Source of the DNA: Aspidiotus rigidus
Lineage: Eukaryota > Arthropoda > Insecta > Hemiptera > Diaspididae
Direction of reading: 5' to 3'
Length of the DNA: 64,000 bases
Assembly: GCA_035079385.1 (NCBI GenBank)
Contig: JAVHKY010000024.1
Span: 3,038,001 to 3,102,000, forward strand
A program made the translations under genes and the position numbers. The notes beneath the pieces are model-generated. The model made no database searches and was not told where the DNA came from. It saw only the letters and a program-made list of their open reading frames with translations. Position 1 is the first letter of the stretch. Every line of letters starts with the position of its first letter. This document shows, piece after piece, positions 45,501 to 57,721 of this stretch.

Positions 45501-45758
45501 GTACTTACTGGACGAGCATATCAAACAATTGTTTGAATTTATTATTTCCAAGTCTCGATAATTTGATTCTTCGAAAACAATTCTAGCTGAGGAACAACAC
45601 CTTGTTTCGATGAAAATTTCACGTTTTCCAAGTTTAAACATAATTATGCTTCATACACAATTTATCGCTGGAAACGAGCACGAGTGAGCACGAGGTGAAT
45701 GAATAGTATTGAAAAAACGATCAAGAAACAATAACAGAAAAAACTGAACTCGATTTTT

Positions 45759-46622
45759 TAATAGTACATTTTGTAATAAGTGGCGAAAATGAACGATATT
45801 GGAACGAGCGCAGTGTAGCCACACGAGCGAAGCGAGTGTGGATAAGCGAGTTCCAATATCGTTTGTTTTCGACACGAATTACAAACAGTACTTTTTATAA
45901 TACATGTAGTGAAAGAAACACTTAGGCCTACAATTTAAATTTGTTATCGTTCAAAAAGAATGTTTACGAATTTTTCGAATGGCACCACTGACTTGATTTT
46001 CGCCACGGGTAAAACATTTTCGCCACGGTTCTGATAACGGCATGTTTCGCTACGAAAAACGAACACAATACGCAGCACTTTCGCTTCATGTATTATAAAA
46101 AGAATGTTTACGATTTGTTCGAATGGTACAACTGACTTGATTTTCGCCACTGGTAAAACATTTTCGCCACGGGTAGAATATTTTCGCCACGGTTCTGATA
46201 ACGGCATGTTTCGCTACGAAAAACGAACACGATAGCAGCACTTTCGCATCATGTATTATAAAATAGTACATTTTGTAATAAGTGGCGAAAATGAACGATA
46301 TTGGAACGAGCGCAGTGTAGCCACACGAGCAAAGCGAGTGTGGATAAGCGAGTTCCAATATCGTTTGTTTTCGACACGAATTACAAACAGTACTTTTTAT
46401 AATACATGTAGTGAAAGAAACACTTAGGCCTACAATTTAAATTGGTTATCGTTCAAAAAGAATGTTTACGAATTTTTCGAATGGCACCACTGACTTGATT
46501 TTCGCCACGGGTAAAACATTTTCGCCACTGGTAAAACATTTTCGCCACGGTTCTGATAACGGCATGTTTCGCTACAAAAAACGAACACAATACGCAGCAC
46601 TTTCGCTTCATGTATTATAAAA
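45759..46622. repeat. compound array of palindromic repeat (A) and TTCGCCACGG repeat (B)
   Basis: A copies are at 45759-45958 and 46263-46459. B copies, about 145-160 bp, are at 45959-46100, 46101-46261 and 46460-46622; order A-B-B-A-B. B contains CACTGACTTGATTTTCGCCA, one to three TTTTCGCCACGGGT units, GGCATGTTTCGCTACGAAAA and ends TTCATGTATTATAAA, which is inverted to TTTATAATACATG in A. A/B edges therefore form inverted pairs. Confidence 0.85.
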
Positions 46623-47130
46623 ATTATTTATCCTTGCACGCGAAAAATTCGTCCACCTTCACTTATAAAAATAATGTTCATTAAGACATAAAATTAATAT
46701 AAAACAAAAGAGTGTGAATTTTGTATGACCATTTGTGATTTTTTTGTTTCATGTCTTATTGAATCACGAGTTATTCATTAGAACACAATAATGTGAATAA
46801 TGTTCATATTTGACTGTGTGAAAGTATAGTCTAGTTATCAATTCAATCGAGAATACCATTATTTTGAAAAATTTCTTCTCCATACCGTACATAGGTCAGA
46901 GCAGTCAGAGCAGTATGACCATCCAAAAGTTCTTAGAGACCGACACGGTCTACAACCAAAAACTTCCTGTCAAACTAAAGATTCCCCTCCCTGCAAAAAG
47001 AGTTGGTCTTGTCTATTCTATTTCTTTATACGTATGTATTTAATTTAACGAGCCATAAAACAACTCTGAAGGTTATGGGCTCGATGTATACCTATGTAAT
47101 TACAATAATATTATAAAAATGTAAGTGTAG
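46623..47130. other. unassigned; probable 3' end of the minus-strand LINE
   Basis: An imperfect mirrored pair (TTCATTAAGACATAAAA and TTTCATGTCTTATTGAA) lies at about 46680-46770. CGAGCCATAAAACAACTC and GGTTATGGGCTCG (about 47050-47085) form a hairpin near where the LINE on the minus strand would end. No gene. Confidence 0.4.
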
Positions 47131-48034
47131 CTATAATATTAGTTGTGTGGAAAAATAAAATGCGGTGAAAAGATGAACGATTTGGATACTTGAAGATGGA
47201 TTCAGACTGTTTGAAGGAGAGGAAGATGAAGGATTATATGGATGACATGAAATGGGTAAGACGGAGATATGGAAGTGGGAGGGAGATGGTGTCTGAGTTG
47301 TTTCTGAGAGCTTGGGGGAGGGGAGAAGGGACATTTAATGAAGAGCGGAGGTTTTGAAGAATAGGGCATGAGAAGAAGTGATTTAGGTTTAGATTAGGTT
47401 CGTGACAGTGAGGGCAGAATGCGGGTGATGGGGATTTTCGGTCAATGAGATGTGAGTGTGTGATTCGAGTATGACCTATTTGTAATCTGGTGACAACGGT
47501 ATCTTCACGTTTAGAATTTCTGAAAGAGGTTGACCAGGAAATGGGAGTCTTTTTAATTCGGAAAAGTTTGTTTGAAGGTTGGTTTTTCCAGAGTTCGGTC
47601 CAAGAATTTGAGATGAGTGAGCGGTAATGATTTTTACAGTCAGTGATAGGGAAGAGAATATGATCGGTGATAGTACCGAAACAGGTGGCTAGTTTAGCTG
47701 CGTGGTCTACCGCGTCATGTTCGGGTAGGCCCATGAAGCCAGGTATCCAAATGAATATGACGTAGATGTTGATTGAGGTTAGAGTTTGGAGCGTGAGGAG
47801 GATTCTTTGTGTGAGTGGATTTGTAGTATATGGATCAGTGAGAGAGTGTAATGAAGAAAGTGAGTCTGTGAGAAGAAGAAATTTGCGATGTGTTGGAAGA
47901 TGAGAAAGTTGAGAAAGACAGGCGAATATTGCCATCAATTCGGCAGTAAATATGGAGGCTGTATTACGGATGCGAGACAATGGGTCCGTGTATGGAATAT
48001 GCGTAGGCCGTTTTGTTCTTAGTTTTTGAGCCAT
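47131..48034 (-). pseudogene. LINE RNase H domain and C-terminus (I/jockey-like)
   Basis: The frame 48034-47234 encodes 266 residues without a stop. TAELMAI carries the RNase H glutamate, LLTDSLSSL an aspartate and IPGFMGLPEHDAVDHAAK the last part of the active site, though H of GHxG is F here. It is followed by RLQIGHTRITHSHL and a C..C....H....C zinc knuckle (FCPHCHEP...NHFFSCP). The first RNase H aspartate would be upstream of the frame. Same element as 48399-48782. Confidence 0.8.
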
Positions 48035-48398
48035 TTGTGAGACAGAGTGTGATCAGGATATTCTTGAATCATGTTTCTTACGTGGATGGTGAAGGTACTG
48101 TTTGATTTGGGGATTTCTGTGAGATTTAAGGTGGAGTTGACATGTAAATAGGTAGAAGAGGGTTAGCTGTGAAAGGTTTATCAAGGGAGTGTTCGAATTG
48201 AAACAGGATAATATGTTTCTTTCTGGGGGCTGAAGGGAGATTGTGATTTGCTTTGAAAATGGAAATAAAAATGGGGAGATGGGGGAATTCAAAGACAGTT
48301 GATAAGAAGTTAGAGGTTAGAATCAGTCGACGAAAATGAAGAGGAGGTTCGGCAGCTTCGGCGCATAAATTAAGTTTAGAACTTGTTCGAAAGGATCC

Positions 48399-48782
48399 CT
48401 AGACCATCCTCAGGGATGAGCTTTGAATGGTGTCTAGTAAAGAGAGGATCGATTTATTGGCCAGGTTATAGACGGGTGCTCCATAATCTAGCCGCGAGCG
48501 TATAAGACTCTTGTAAAGATGAAGAAGTTTTCTGTTGCAGCCTTTGGAAGGGTGAGAGATAAATTTCAGTATATTTAAGGCACGAATGCATTTAGCTTGG
48601 AGAGTTTTGATATGATGAGTCCAGGTGAGTTTTTGATCAAAATGTAAACCTAGGAGTTTGGCAGAGTTACGTGAGGGGATTTGAAAATTTTGTAAGGAAA
48701 GGGAAGAATGGGATTTCTTTTTTTGAAGATGACAAAGTAAGTTTTTGATGCTGAGAAACGGAAACCATTTGTGGTTGTCCAT
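48399..48782 (-). pseudogene. LINE reverse transcriptase 3' part
   Basis: AKLLGLHFDQKLTWTHHIK, ALNILKFISH and LYKSLIRSRLDYGAPVY follow in order, typical for the region after the RT palm in I- and jockey-like LINEs. Separated from the RNase H part by about 360 bp with frameshifts (48035-48398), where fragments of the linker (NSP...FPFS) persist. Catalytic FADD region missing. Confidence 0.8.
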
Positions 48783-48824
48783 GTAGTAATGGCATCAAGA
48801 GTCTCTTGGAGAAGTTTGTGGGCT

Positions 48825-49099
48825 CTAAGGCTGTTTTGATTGTCCGCCCAAAAACTCTACACATATTTGGGACAGACCATTGAGTCTCTCAACGCAGGAA
48901 TGACGAAAGGAACTAGAATAGATCATTCCTTCAATTTTGAGAATACAAAAATTTTGGGCAATGAATTTAATAATAGAGAACTCAAGATAAGTTATTGAAA
49001 TGATCAAGAGGACGTCAATACCATCAACTACAATTAAGATACTGCAAAATTTTGTCTCTCTGTGCACTTCTAATGTCTTAAGTAACTTCAAATAATTTC
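48825..49099. other. unassigned stretch between two LINE fragments
   Basis: A frame of about 92 codons on the minus strand has no recognisable domain. On the plus strand it leads into the LINE tail at 49100, so it may be a decayed part of that element. Confidence 0.35.
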
Positions 49100-49712
49100 T
49101 CAAGTTTTTTCTGACTCATCAGGATCCTGTCTTGCTCCAGGAGATCACCTTACGGGTTCCGCGGTTAAATGCAAGGCTTAGGGAAACATTTTACATAAGT
49201 GATACAAACAAAGGACCCCTGAAACACTCATTTGTGAACAGAGCCTGTGCCCTTTATAATGACCTGGAAAAGAAACCTGGGGGGATACTCTTGACATATT
49301 GTCGCAGTCAAAAAAACAGTTCAGATCTGCATGTCTGGATGTTCTGAAAGTAGAATTAGTCCATTTGTTGGGTCCCCTAATAAGGAGGAACCGGTTACGC
49401 GCGCGCGCGCGTGTGTGTGTGTGTGTATTGGGGGTGTGTGTATAATGTCTGCTCATCATTAATATTATTATTATTATCATTTATCATTTACTATTATTAT
49501 TGTCATTATTATTATTATTATTAGTATTATTATCATTAGTATTATTGTCATTATTATTAGATATTATCACTATTATCATTAAGTATTATTATCACATCAA
49601 TTACTAGATGCATTTGTAATTTTGTGAGTGGTGTCGCCTTTAATTGGTCTATGTACTGTTGGCGGCACCACTTAAATATAAACAAATTTAAAATAAATAA
49701 ATAAATAAATAA
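49100..49712 (+). pseudogene. 3' end of a jockey/CR1-like LINE with hairpin and AAATA tail
   Basis: The frame from about 49125 encodes LRVPRLNARLRETFYI and SFVNRACALYNDLEK, the usual last coding part of these LINEs. Then come a GC/GT dinucleotide tract (about 49398-49425), an ATT/ATC microsatellite (49455-49605), a 3' hairpin GTGGTGTCGCC...GGCGGCACCAC (about 49626-49671) and an AAATA-type tail to 49712. The hairpin plus short tandem tail marks a complete 3' end. Confidence 0.7.
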
Positions 49713-49767
49713 TTTATACTGTTCTGTGTATTCTTGTAGTCTACGATTGTTTTCATTTCGTTTCTTT

Positions 49768-49804
49768 TCTTGATAAAGACCACTAGCTGGGCCGAATCGT
49801 CAAA
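49768..49804 (+). ncRNA. hammerhead-like motif of a Penelope-like element
   Basis: CTTGATAAAG, ACC-ACTAGCT-GGGCC, GAATCGTC follow in order. It is the sister of the motif at 42879-42916 (minus), with GAAA changed to GAAT and thus surely inactive. The rest of the Penelope-like element is not visible. Confidence 0.35.
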
Positions 49805-50448
49805 GATTTTTCCAATTGTGCCCAAGAAGCCTCGATGTCATTAATCATTTTCAAAATCATTTTGTATCCCTGTACGCAAACTTTGATTAAAATACTAGCG
49901 TTTTTGTGGACAAATTCTGAGGTATCACGTTAATAAAAAACATAACAGAAACGCTATTCTTGGGGGTTAATAGTAGGCCTCGAAAGAAATTGGCGGGGCG
50001 AAAAAGACTCACTTCAAAAAAGTGACGAAAATAAGATTCGAGAAAAAAGAGGAAAGGGTTAAACATAAAGAGTACAGAGAATCGGAGTTTTGGAAGTTGA
50101 TCTGAGGAAATGATGAAATTTGCAGTTGACGTCGTAGTGCGAGCCTACCGGAGAGTTTGAGGCTGCTTTGGAGCAAAGACTGAAATTTGGGCTACTGCAA
50201 AAAGTTTCAAGGGTCATTTGAAGACTTTAGGCTAGGCTTTGTAAAAAAAAAAACTAAGCATAAGAATTTGTACTGTCGCACTTTTAAAACTTGCTTGTAG
50301 TCAAACCTTAGTGAAACATAAGAAATACTTCAAAAAACATGAAAATTATATTTTATTTATTTTGAAAAAATATCCCTGTTGATGTCGCATTTTTGTAGTT
50401 CCTATTTGATTTTTTATTCTATGGGACATAAATAAATGGCTATATTTA
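49805..50448. other. unassigned stretch
   Basis: AT-rich, with no frame above noise and no repeat relation found within the window. Confidence 0.4.
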
Positions 50449-50574
50449 CAGTACATGTGGCGTAGGTGAGTCTTTTCATAACGAGTAGGCTACATACGTT
50501 TGCGGAACGAGCAAAGCGAGTGAAGCAATGTATGTACGAGTTATAAAGACTCACCTACAACACTTGTACAGTAC
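50449..50574. repeat. palindromic element with a GAGCAAAGCGAG centre
   Basis: Arms of about 52-56 bp share TACAGTACA, GTAGGTGAGTCTTT, ATAACNNGTA and CATAC in mirrored order. The centre GGAACGAGCAAAGCGAGTG is like that of the A repeats at 43.2, 45.8 and 46.3 kb and of the segments near 54.96 and 59.16 kb. Confidence 0.75.
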
Positions 50575-50954
50575 AAGGCTTTAAAACACAAATACTTTGA
50601 AGACAAATTTGTACATCCGAAGTATATGTTTTTCGTGCGGCATGTTTACGTCATAGTTTTTTCGCAACGGTTTTCCGTGTATAAAAGACCATCGGTGACG
50701 TTATTTCGTTTTTTTCACACGCTCCGCGCTCACACTGAAAATCGTTACCTACGTCACTGAAAATCGTTTCGCAAAAACGTACTTACGATGCATGCGTGTT
50801 TTAAACTAAATTTCTATATGCTTGACTGAGATTTTAATTCTTTCTCTATTATAAAATCACTAGCCTATAAAGGACGCGAACGCGTTTTTAATTTAAAGAC
50901 CAGGCATTTTGAACTGTTGGATATAAATCTTAAACGAACACCCTATACTCCAAG

Positions 50955-51032
50955 TGACAATTTAGCGCAATAGGTAGGGACATAGGTTAGGTTAGGAAGT
51001 AGAAAACCGTAGGTTCAAATCCCTATCACGCC
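50955..51032 (+). repeat. tRNA-like SINE head
   Basis: TAGCGCAATAGGTAGGGAC resembles an A box and GGTTCAAATCC is a perfect B box 40-50 nt downstream, the internal RNA polymerase III promoter of tRNAs. GTGA and TCAC can pair as part of an acceptor stem. No complete cloverleaf forms, so it is a SINE or tRNA relic. No poly(A) tail, because another element (51037) follows. Confidence 0.4.
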
Positions 51033-51036
51033 TTAA

Positions 51037-51536
51037 GGGTGTGCTTTACTTGTGAAAATATGCTCGTAAAACATGGTACTGAAAATCACATTTTATTGCT
51101 CGAATTTTCAACGGATCTTTCTGAATAATTGAAATGTTTTCCAGAGAGGTTCAACCAGGGGCGCTATCGAAGCAGAATTTAAAAATTTTTTCCTATACTT
51201 TCTCAATTAAACGTTGAAATTGATAAAAAATCGTCTATTTCCTGACGACAGTGAAATTCTTCTGGAGCCAAAATTCAGGATTCTGTTCCGATAGCGCCTT
51301 TCGTTGAACCCCATTGTACAACATTTCCAAAGATCGAGAAAATTCGTCAGAAAATGGAGGCCTGAGTTTTGACCTTGTAAAATCATTCCTCGTCTTTCAT
51401 TACAAGGACTACCCACGCACGCTCGACAAGCGTCATGTAGTGACCGCTGGCTTCCCGAACCTTGCAGGGTTTCTGGGGATGTTTAAGCAACTTATTGTAC
51501 ACCGTTTCAGAGTTTCCGAACAAGTAAAGCACACCC
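51037..51536. mobile_element. 500-bp TTAA-flanked inverted-repeat element
   Basis: TTAA at 51033-51036 and 51537-51540 brackets inverted ends GGGTGTGCTTTACTTGT. TTAA target sites are made by piggyBac and Kolobok transposases, and G-rich ends favour Kolobok-like. A nested inverted pair (about 51128-51182 and 51278-51330, with GGTTCAACCAGGGGCGCTAT and its complement) lies inside. An open frame from 51314 to 51547 has no known domain. Confidence 0.6.
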
Positions 51537-51699
51537 TTAAGTCATGATCAAAATAATAACAAGATTGAACTTGCTTTTATTCATTAAAAAAATTGTTTTC
51601 TTCATTTTGGTAAAATATTTATTTAAAAAAAAAAATTTATGAGGTTTTCCTAATTTATTTTGTTATAATTTCACTAATATTTTGGAAAAGAGCTACAAA

Positions 51700-52052
51700 A
51701 TTTTGCCTCGTAAAAATACTGCGTTAAATCGCTGCAACTCAGCAATAGAATTTCTGCGTCAATAGCGCGTATTTACTGCGATTAGACGTAGCCAAGTGCG
51801 TTTTTAGTGCGAATAGCCGCACATAAGTCGCCTTTAAGCGATAACACCGCTATTAATTGCAGCGTCCTTGCAGCGCACATTCGTAGTAGGTACCACAGCG
51901 GTAGAGCGACGAACTGCAGCACAGATGCAGCAATATCCCACACTAAACCCGCTGCGTATACTGCGATTTTACCGGAGCAAAAGCTGCTGTTTATTCGCTG
52001 TGAAATGATGCTGCGATTTTAATGCGAGAATCGCACCAAAATTGTCAATTGG
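51700..52052. other. non-coding segment packed with CTGCGATTTTA-like motifs
   Basis: TGCGATT, GCAGCG, GTGCGAAT, AGCGATAA and CTGCG variants occur roughly every 20 bp on both strands, as at 42250-42620. It ends CCAAAATTGTCAATTGGG, which mirrors the start of the other segment. Confidence 0.45.
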
Positions 52053-53229
52053 GCGTTGTTAAAGAAGACGTACAATAAATTGACATATTTTTTGACAGTA
52101 GAAAAATGTTAGATAACAAGGTGACAACACACAGTGGGATACATACGTATATCCTAGCGTACCAAAAATACAAAATAGACATGTTGCAACAAAAATGTCG
52201 ATGCTAATGATGAAACAGCTGTTTGGTAGAAAGACTGAACTGTAGTGTACGGACACGGTTTACTTCCGTTCTGTTCATGTTTTCGGTTGGTGCTCGTTTT
52301 TCCCTTAATTATGAGTATATTTTAAACATTCAAATCAATTTGTGGATTTTTTGCTCGAGGTAAAGATCAGGAGAAAACTTTCTTAACACAAGAAAGTTGT
52401 GGTTGAATTTGCCACTTGTGAACCATCCAGACTTGTTGTCAGAATTTGATAACGAGGAATAATAATTTCAAGATTTTGTTTCATTTATAACGTACTTTTT
52501 ATAGTGGAATTTAAAATAAATTTGAGTATTCTCAATCATGTTTCTTAAAAGGATGTATCAATGTAGAGTTGATGGTAAAGCATCACTAAAATGACCTCTT
52601 TATATCACTGAGGGAAAATAAATCTAAGTCCCAACTCTAATTTTGTATTCTATGCACCAAATTTGAGCCTAAAAATCGAACGCCGATGACAAAATGTGAG
52701 TATTTCGCTTAAATACCCCCTATCATATTCTTGTTCTACGTCCCAAAAAACCCCCCAGTATGGAATTTGAGATTATCGACACAAACCTCGATTTTTGGCA
52801 CGCTAGAAGAAGGAATTATCCCATTGTGCGACAGTCATCATAAACTTGAAAACAAATTGATAATGCTATTCATCTTTTTTTTTTTTTTTTTTTTTTTCTT
52901 CATATCACAAATTTCTTAGTTTGCTCTCTTGTCCGCACCCCCTATGATGAAAAGGCCTCTATATATCTGTAATATTATTATTATTATTATTATATCTATC
53001 TATTTATTTATTTTTTGTTTTTATTGTTTATTCTTTGAAATAATTAACCAGATAAGCGATTTTCTGAACATGTGTAGGCCTACTGCGATAATAATTTTAT
53101 AGGATATCGAGATGACATTTCTTAGTCAGTCTTGTGTGTAGCATCTACAGATTATTCTCGTTATTTCCGTATGCATTTTTATACGATTTTTTTTTTTTTT
53201 TTGTGCAAATAACATTTTCTGATTGTTAC
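52053..53229. other. unassigned stretch
   Basis: A 24-nt T-run at about 52867-52890 and an ATT microsatellite near 52973-52995. No frame with a domain. Confidence 0.4.
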
Positions 53230-53560
53230 ACGTGCTCAGAAACGAGTTTAAGCAGAATAAGTACTCATCGGCCACGTTCCGTCGACGGTAAGGTAGGAAG
53301 GTGGAAAACATTCGACGAATTTGCGGAGTATAGGAACAAGATATGGAAAATTCAGCTCGATCGTCAGTGCGCCAATAATTCATCGTGTGCTCCTGCCCCT
53401 ACTTTTTCAAACACACCACTAAGTAAGCAAGGCTTGATGATCAGGCTGAAGCTCTTTACTGCCCCCGTTGAAGCGAAGAATATTCCTCTTGGGCAAAAAA
53501 GAAGAGGGGAAGACCTACAAAAGCCAAAAGAGCGCTACTCGTGCAATAGGCTGAACATGT
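53230..53560 (+). pseudogene. C-terminal remnant of a MULE transposase (SWIM end)
   Basis: The frame shows FAEYRNKIWKIQLD, NNSSCA, then LMIRLKLFTAPVEAKNIPLG and QKRRGEDLQKPKER. In MULE transposases a SWIM CxCx(n)CxH finger is followed by GMAIRLKL...PxEAKxxPLGxKRKRGRPxKxK; the ending here matches that order. The finger's second half is frameshifted or lost. The catalytic DDE part is not visible upstream. Confidence 0.6.
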
Positions 53561-53584
53561 ATTTCACTTTTGTTTTTTATTTTA

Positions 53585-53621
<37 letters not shown>

Positions 53622-53689
53622 TTTATTTTTTTCTATAAATTCATTTTATTCTGAACCTTTTTCGTTTACTCCCCCTTAATTTTATGATA

Positions 53690-54145
<456 letters not shown>

Positions 54146-54266
54146 GCTCTAAAAATTTATTTCATTTTTTTTTTAAATTTCATCAAATTTCAAGGGGGGG
54201 GGGGAGATTTATTGAGTACAGTTGAAATTTGTTCATTGTAGAATGTGTAAACTTATTCTTTCTTTG

Positions 54267-54652
54267 CAAGGCTTGCGACCGAAATTTTTTTAACGGTTAA
54301 CGGTTATTGATCAAATGACCTCACAAATTTTTTCGGTTATCGGTTATCGGTCAAAATGATCGTCCCGATTTTTTTGGTTATCGGTTATCGGTCAAGCTGT
54401 ATTTTGACCAATAACTGTTAAATGTTGAAAAATATTTCGGTCGAAGTCCTAAAATTTTCGGTTAACGTTGTTAGAAGACCTAGAATTTTCGGTCAAATAA
54501 CAGTTATAACCGAAAAAATAACGGTTAACGGACAATCGGTCAAGATCGATCGTCAATTATAACGGTTAATGGTCAATCGGTCAAAATTGATATTTTCATT
54601 TTGGTTATAACAGTTGACTGAAAAATAACTTACTGTTATTGTGCAAGCCCTG
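54267..54652. mobile_element. 386-bp hAT element packed with CGGTTA motifs, exact 8-bp target duplication
   Basis: Ends are CAAGGCTTGCGACC and CAGGGCTTGCACAATAAC read inward. TTTCTTTG flanks both sides (54259-54266 and 54653-54660). The whole inside is an irregular array of CGGTTAACGGTTA, CGGTTATCGGTCAAA and their complements, more than 15 occurrences. No coding capacity. In known hAT elements transposase binds repeated subterminal motifs, which is the likely meaning of the array. Confidence 0.85.
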
Positions 54653-54797
54653 TTTCTTTGTAATCAATTTTTCTCTCTTTCTAAATATTGGATTAGATAG
54701 TGAAAGTAATTTTACTCCAACTGTAGTGCTTTTTATACTGTATTTATTCTAAAGAATAATAATATATTACTGTACAAACAGCGAAAGTGAGAAATGG

Positions 54798-54928
54798 ACC
54801 CTATTTAGCCAAACCCAACCAAGCGACGTGATAACAATCTAGAGAAATGTTCCTTTACCATGAGTGGAGATTCTCCTTTTCGCCAGATCGTTATCATGTC
54901 GCTTGGTTGGGTTTAGCTAAAAAGGGTT
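54798..54928. repeat. 44-bp-arm inverted repeat
   Basis: 54798-54840 and 54885-54928 share AAACCCAACCAAGCGAC and TGATAAC in mirrored order with few mismatches; the loop is about 44 nt. Likely a MITE remnant. A GCGCAGCGAGTGGCGG stretch follows at about 54964-54979. Confidence 0.75.
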
Positions 54929-55687
54929 CAAATATCGCAACAAGTTTGACGTTGCGCGCCACAAGCGCAGCGAGTGGCGGCAAGACAAACAATTTGCGGT
55001 ACTCACAACTCGCTGCTCGTACTGTAAGATTTTTTTTCTTATATCCTACATAGGTTTGCTGAAAGTGGAATGTTATCAATGGATGATCATTTACCTACCT
55101 ACTCGAAAGAACAAACACAGAAGGAACCAACATGACAATATAATACGGTATGAAAATAATTTGAGAACTTTGTACTACCTAGTGGACAAAATAACTTGAA
55201 GGAAACTTCTAAGCATAAGGTAAGTTATGGAAGATGTGAATCAAAGTATACATGAAAATCATTTCAAACTTGAAAGACTTATTTTTTTGTAATATTGATT
55301 GTGACAGAGCAATTAACAAACGAGCAATCTGCGAATAATCTAGCTGGATTATAGTTGTCTTTGTCAATCTCTTCTTCAATGATGTAACTATCGAGGGGTG
55401 AAGGCAAATTATTGCCAATAGTGTTCGACCCTACTCTATCTACAGTCATGGAATGTGATCGAGAAACCGGTGCGGTGTTCCAAATTCTTCTACAAGGTAA
55501 TCATCATTAAGTTGTATCGGTTGTAGTATTTCCGTCAAAGTAGTGAGTTCAGTTTGCCTTCTGGATTCAATGTGCAGAGGTTGGTCGAATTCTCTATTTA
55601 AATTGTCGTCAAGAGGAAATGGATTGAGAGTAGTTATACTGCTAGAAGTGATGAGCGCGGTTTATTCGTTGACAGAGTGCGCCAGTA

Positions 55688-57074
55688 TTATTTTCTTCTT
55701 GATTTTTTAGGTTCTACACGAAATGATGCTGCCGGATCAAACGACGATGAGCAATTTACTAGTGAGGATGAGTTATTCTGTATTGATGGTCGGGAAGAAC
55801 AACCGTGAAGAACTCGATCGGTTGTTTTACGGTAATATGTGCTGTGATCAATATAACCCTGCGGAGACGTGTCCGACAGCCATCCTCCTAACCGTTTTAA
55901 TGTGATCATGTCTGCTCCATTATTCGCAATGTTGGTGGCCAATGTTCTTCGCAAACTGTGTCCTGATGTTGGTGCACAAAAAACAGCCATTGTTCAAGAA
56001 GTATTTACGCAATTATCAATCAACAGACGTTATTAATAATTACCGGTGTATTTTGTAGCGTTTGGTAGTTTCAAGTGTTCGGCAATATCTGTTGGAAACT
56101 TTCGCAATGTATTTATTCCTGTATAATTCAAAAATTCAATGAATCTTATTTTGTTGGCAAGCCATATAGCGTCTATGATTGTTATACTCTATTTTGGTGG
56201 ATTGTTTGTAGAATTCAATTCTGAAAAAAATATTCATAAATGTGTACCTACCTATGATTTGATTAACGCATCGTTCATTTCTATAGTGTAGAAACAAATG
56301 ACTAATTGCAAGTTGACCAATATCAGTATCTGCTCGCAAGAGAAGGTACTGCTGCACTAAATTGAAATAATCTTGTCGAGTATCATGACTTATAGTGAAA
56401 ATTCGTTCCAAGTTAGTTTTTGTTATGTCAGCGCGAATTCGTACAATGTACATCGGTTGATTAGATAATTCGTTGTCATTTGAAACAGATATCTTTCAAC
56501 TGTAAATCGTACATTTCACCCATTCTCATGGCTCCATTGAGCCCGAAAATAAGAACCACCTACCAAAGAAAAATAACTTGGGGATCGAATCAATCTATAG
56601 GTTATTAGGACCTGAATTTAGGTGAAGTAAGTATTAAATATTCGTGTACCTTGTGAACTAAGAAATTATTGTTGGGGGCGTCTCTAACAAAGTCATCAAG
56701 TTGTTTCGCACTGAACACGTACCTATGCTTTCTTTGGTTGGTAGCCCTCAAAATTATTCTTGATGAAAGCAGTTACTTCTGTACCATGGTTTAATGTCTA
56801 CGTCTTCTTGTAATTTTATCATGCTCTTGAGCATCGACCATACAGACCATAATGTATTTGGAGATTTTTTCGTAAATAAGTCAGTCAAATACGTTAGGAG
56901 AATATTTTGAGAGGTGAAACTAGCTTTGTTTTCTAATTTCCAGTCAGAATACTGCTGATAAAATTGCTCATATCGCTTCGAGGACTTTTCGGGTAAAGTT
57001 TTATTCTTAGTCTTATTGGCTGACGCTCGAACTTCGGGTGGAGTGCAAATTTTTTCCTCTTCGCCATTATTCAT
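55688..57074 (-). pseudogene. second Crypton-like tyrosine recombinase, four exons
   Basis: On the minus strand: exon 1 57074-56650, exon 2 56559-56252, exon 3 56118-56044, exon 4 55962-55688, all with GT..AG borders. Exon 1 includes NTLWSVWSMLKSM; box I arginine is in GLNGAMRMGEMYDL (exon 2 start); box II is GHSLRRTLATN at the exon 3/4 junction; LKRLGGWLSDTS then GYIDHST supplies the tyrosine. The catalytic set is thus complete, but a frameshift near 56760 and another near 56480 break it. The intron before the box I exon is at the same place and phase as in the 43.6-kb gene; the others differ. Sequence identity between the two genes is low, so they are separate subfamilies. Confidence 0.75.
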
Positions 57075-57721
57075 AGTACGGAAATCACAAGAAATAACAA
57101 TTAATGAAAAGTAATGCAGTGTTTTTCATTCAATTTAATGCAAGTTATTTTGTCGAATACAGCTGAATTCTAGAATTTAACAGAAAATGCGGTTCAAATT
57201 CAAACACACAATCATATACGATAGAAGTGTGGAGTGCTGAAGTTATAAATTGACCAATAGAAATCGTTGACCAATAGAAATCGTACTTAGTCTGTCTAAT
57301 ATTATCACAGCTGTGGCAAAAGTATTCTTTCGCACCTTGTTCTAAATTTTTTCGCATCTAGTTTATCAGTGGATATAAATGAGATTTTCGTTGTCTGAAT
57401 TAGAGGCACTTTCAGCATTATGTGTTTAAAAAAAGTGATTTTTGAAGAAATTGAATTTCCTGGAAACTGAGTGGGTCTTGTTCTCAAAGTGTTTGGGTTC
57501 ATGGTTTGAAAATAATATTTCAGAAAAAACTTTTTTAAATTCTTCCATTTCCTGACAATTTGAAGACAATTATTTAGAAATAAGAAAAAATAATAGTGTT
57601 TTCGCTAAATTGAAAAAAGTAGAAATTGAAGGTTTCTCTACTTTTGCAAGATATTTTTATGGAAAGCTATAAATTATTTTTCCAATTTCAAAACAAAATT
57701 ATATTACGAAGAATCACATAA
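57075..57721. other. unassigned stretch
   Basis: Possible 5' region of the minus-strand recombinase. A tandem GACCAATAGAAATCGT pair lies at about 57252-57282. No gene. Confidence 0.4.

Noticed and set aside
47234..48034. intact host RNase H gene
   Set aside because: Order of motifs and the following IGHTRxTHSHL and zinc knuckle show a LINE C-terminus with broken RT upstream.
50955..51032. true tRNA gene
   Set aside because: B box is good but no complete cloverleaf, anticodon stem or acceptor stem forms; kept only as a SINE relic.
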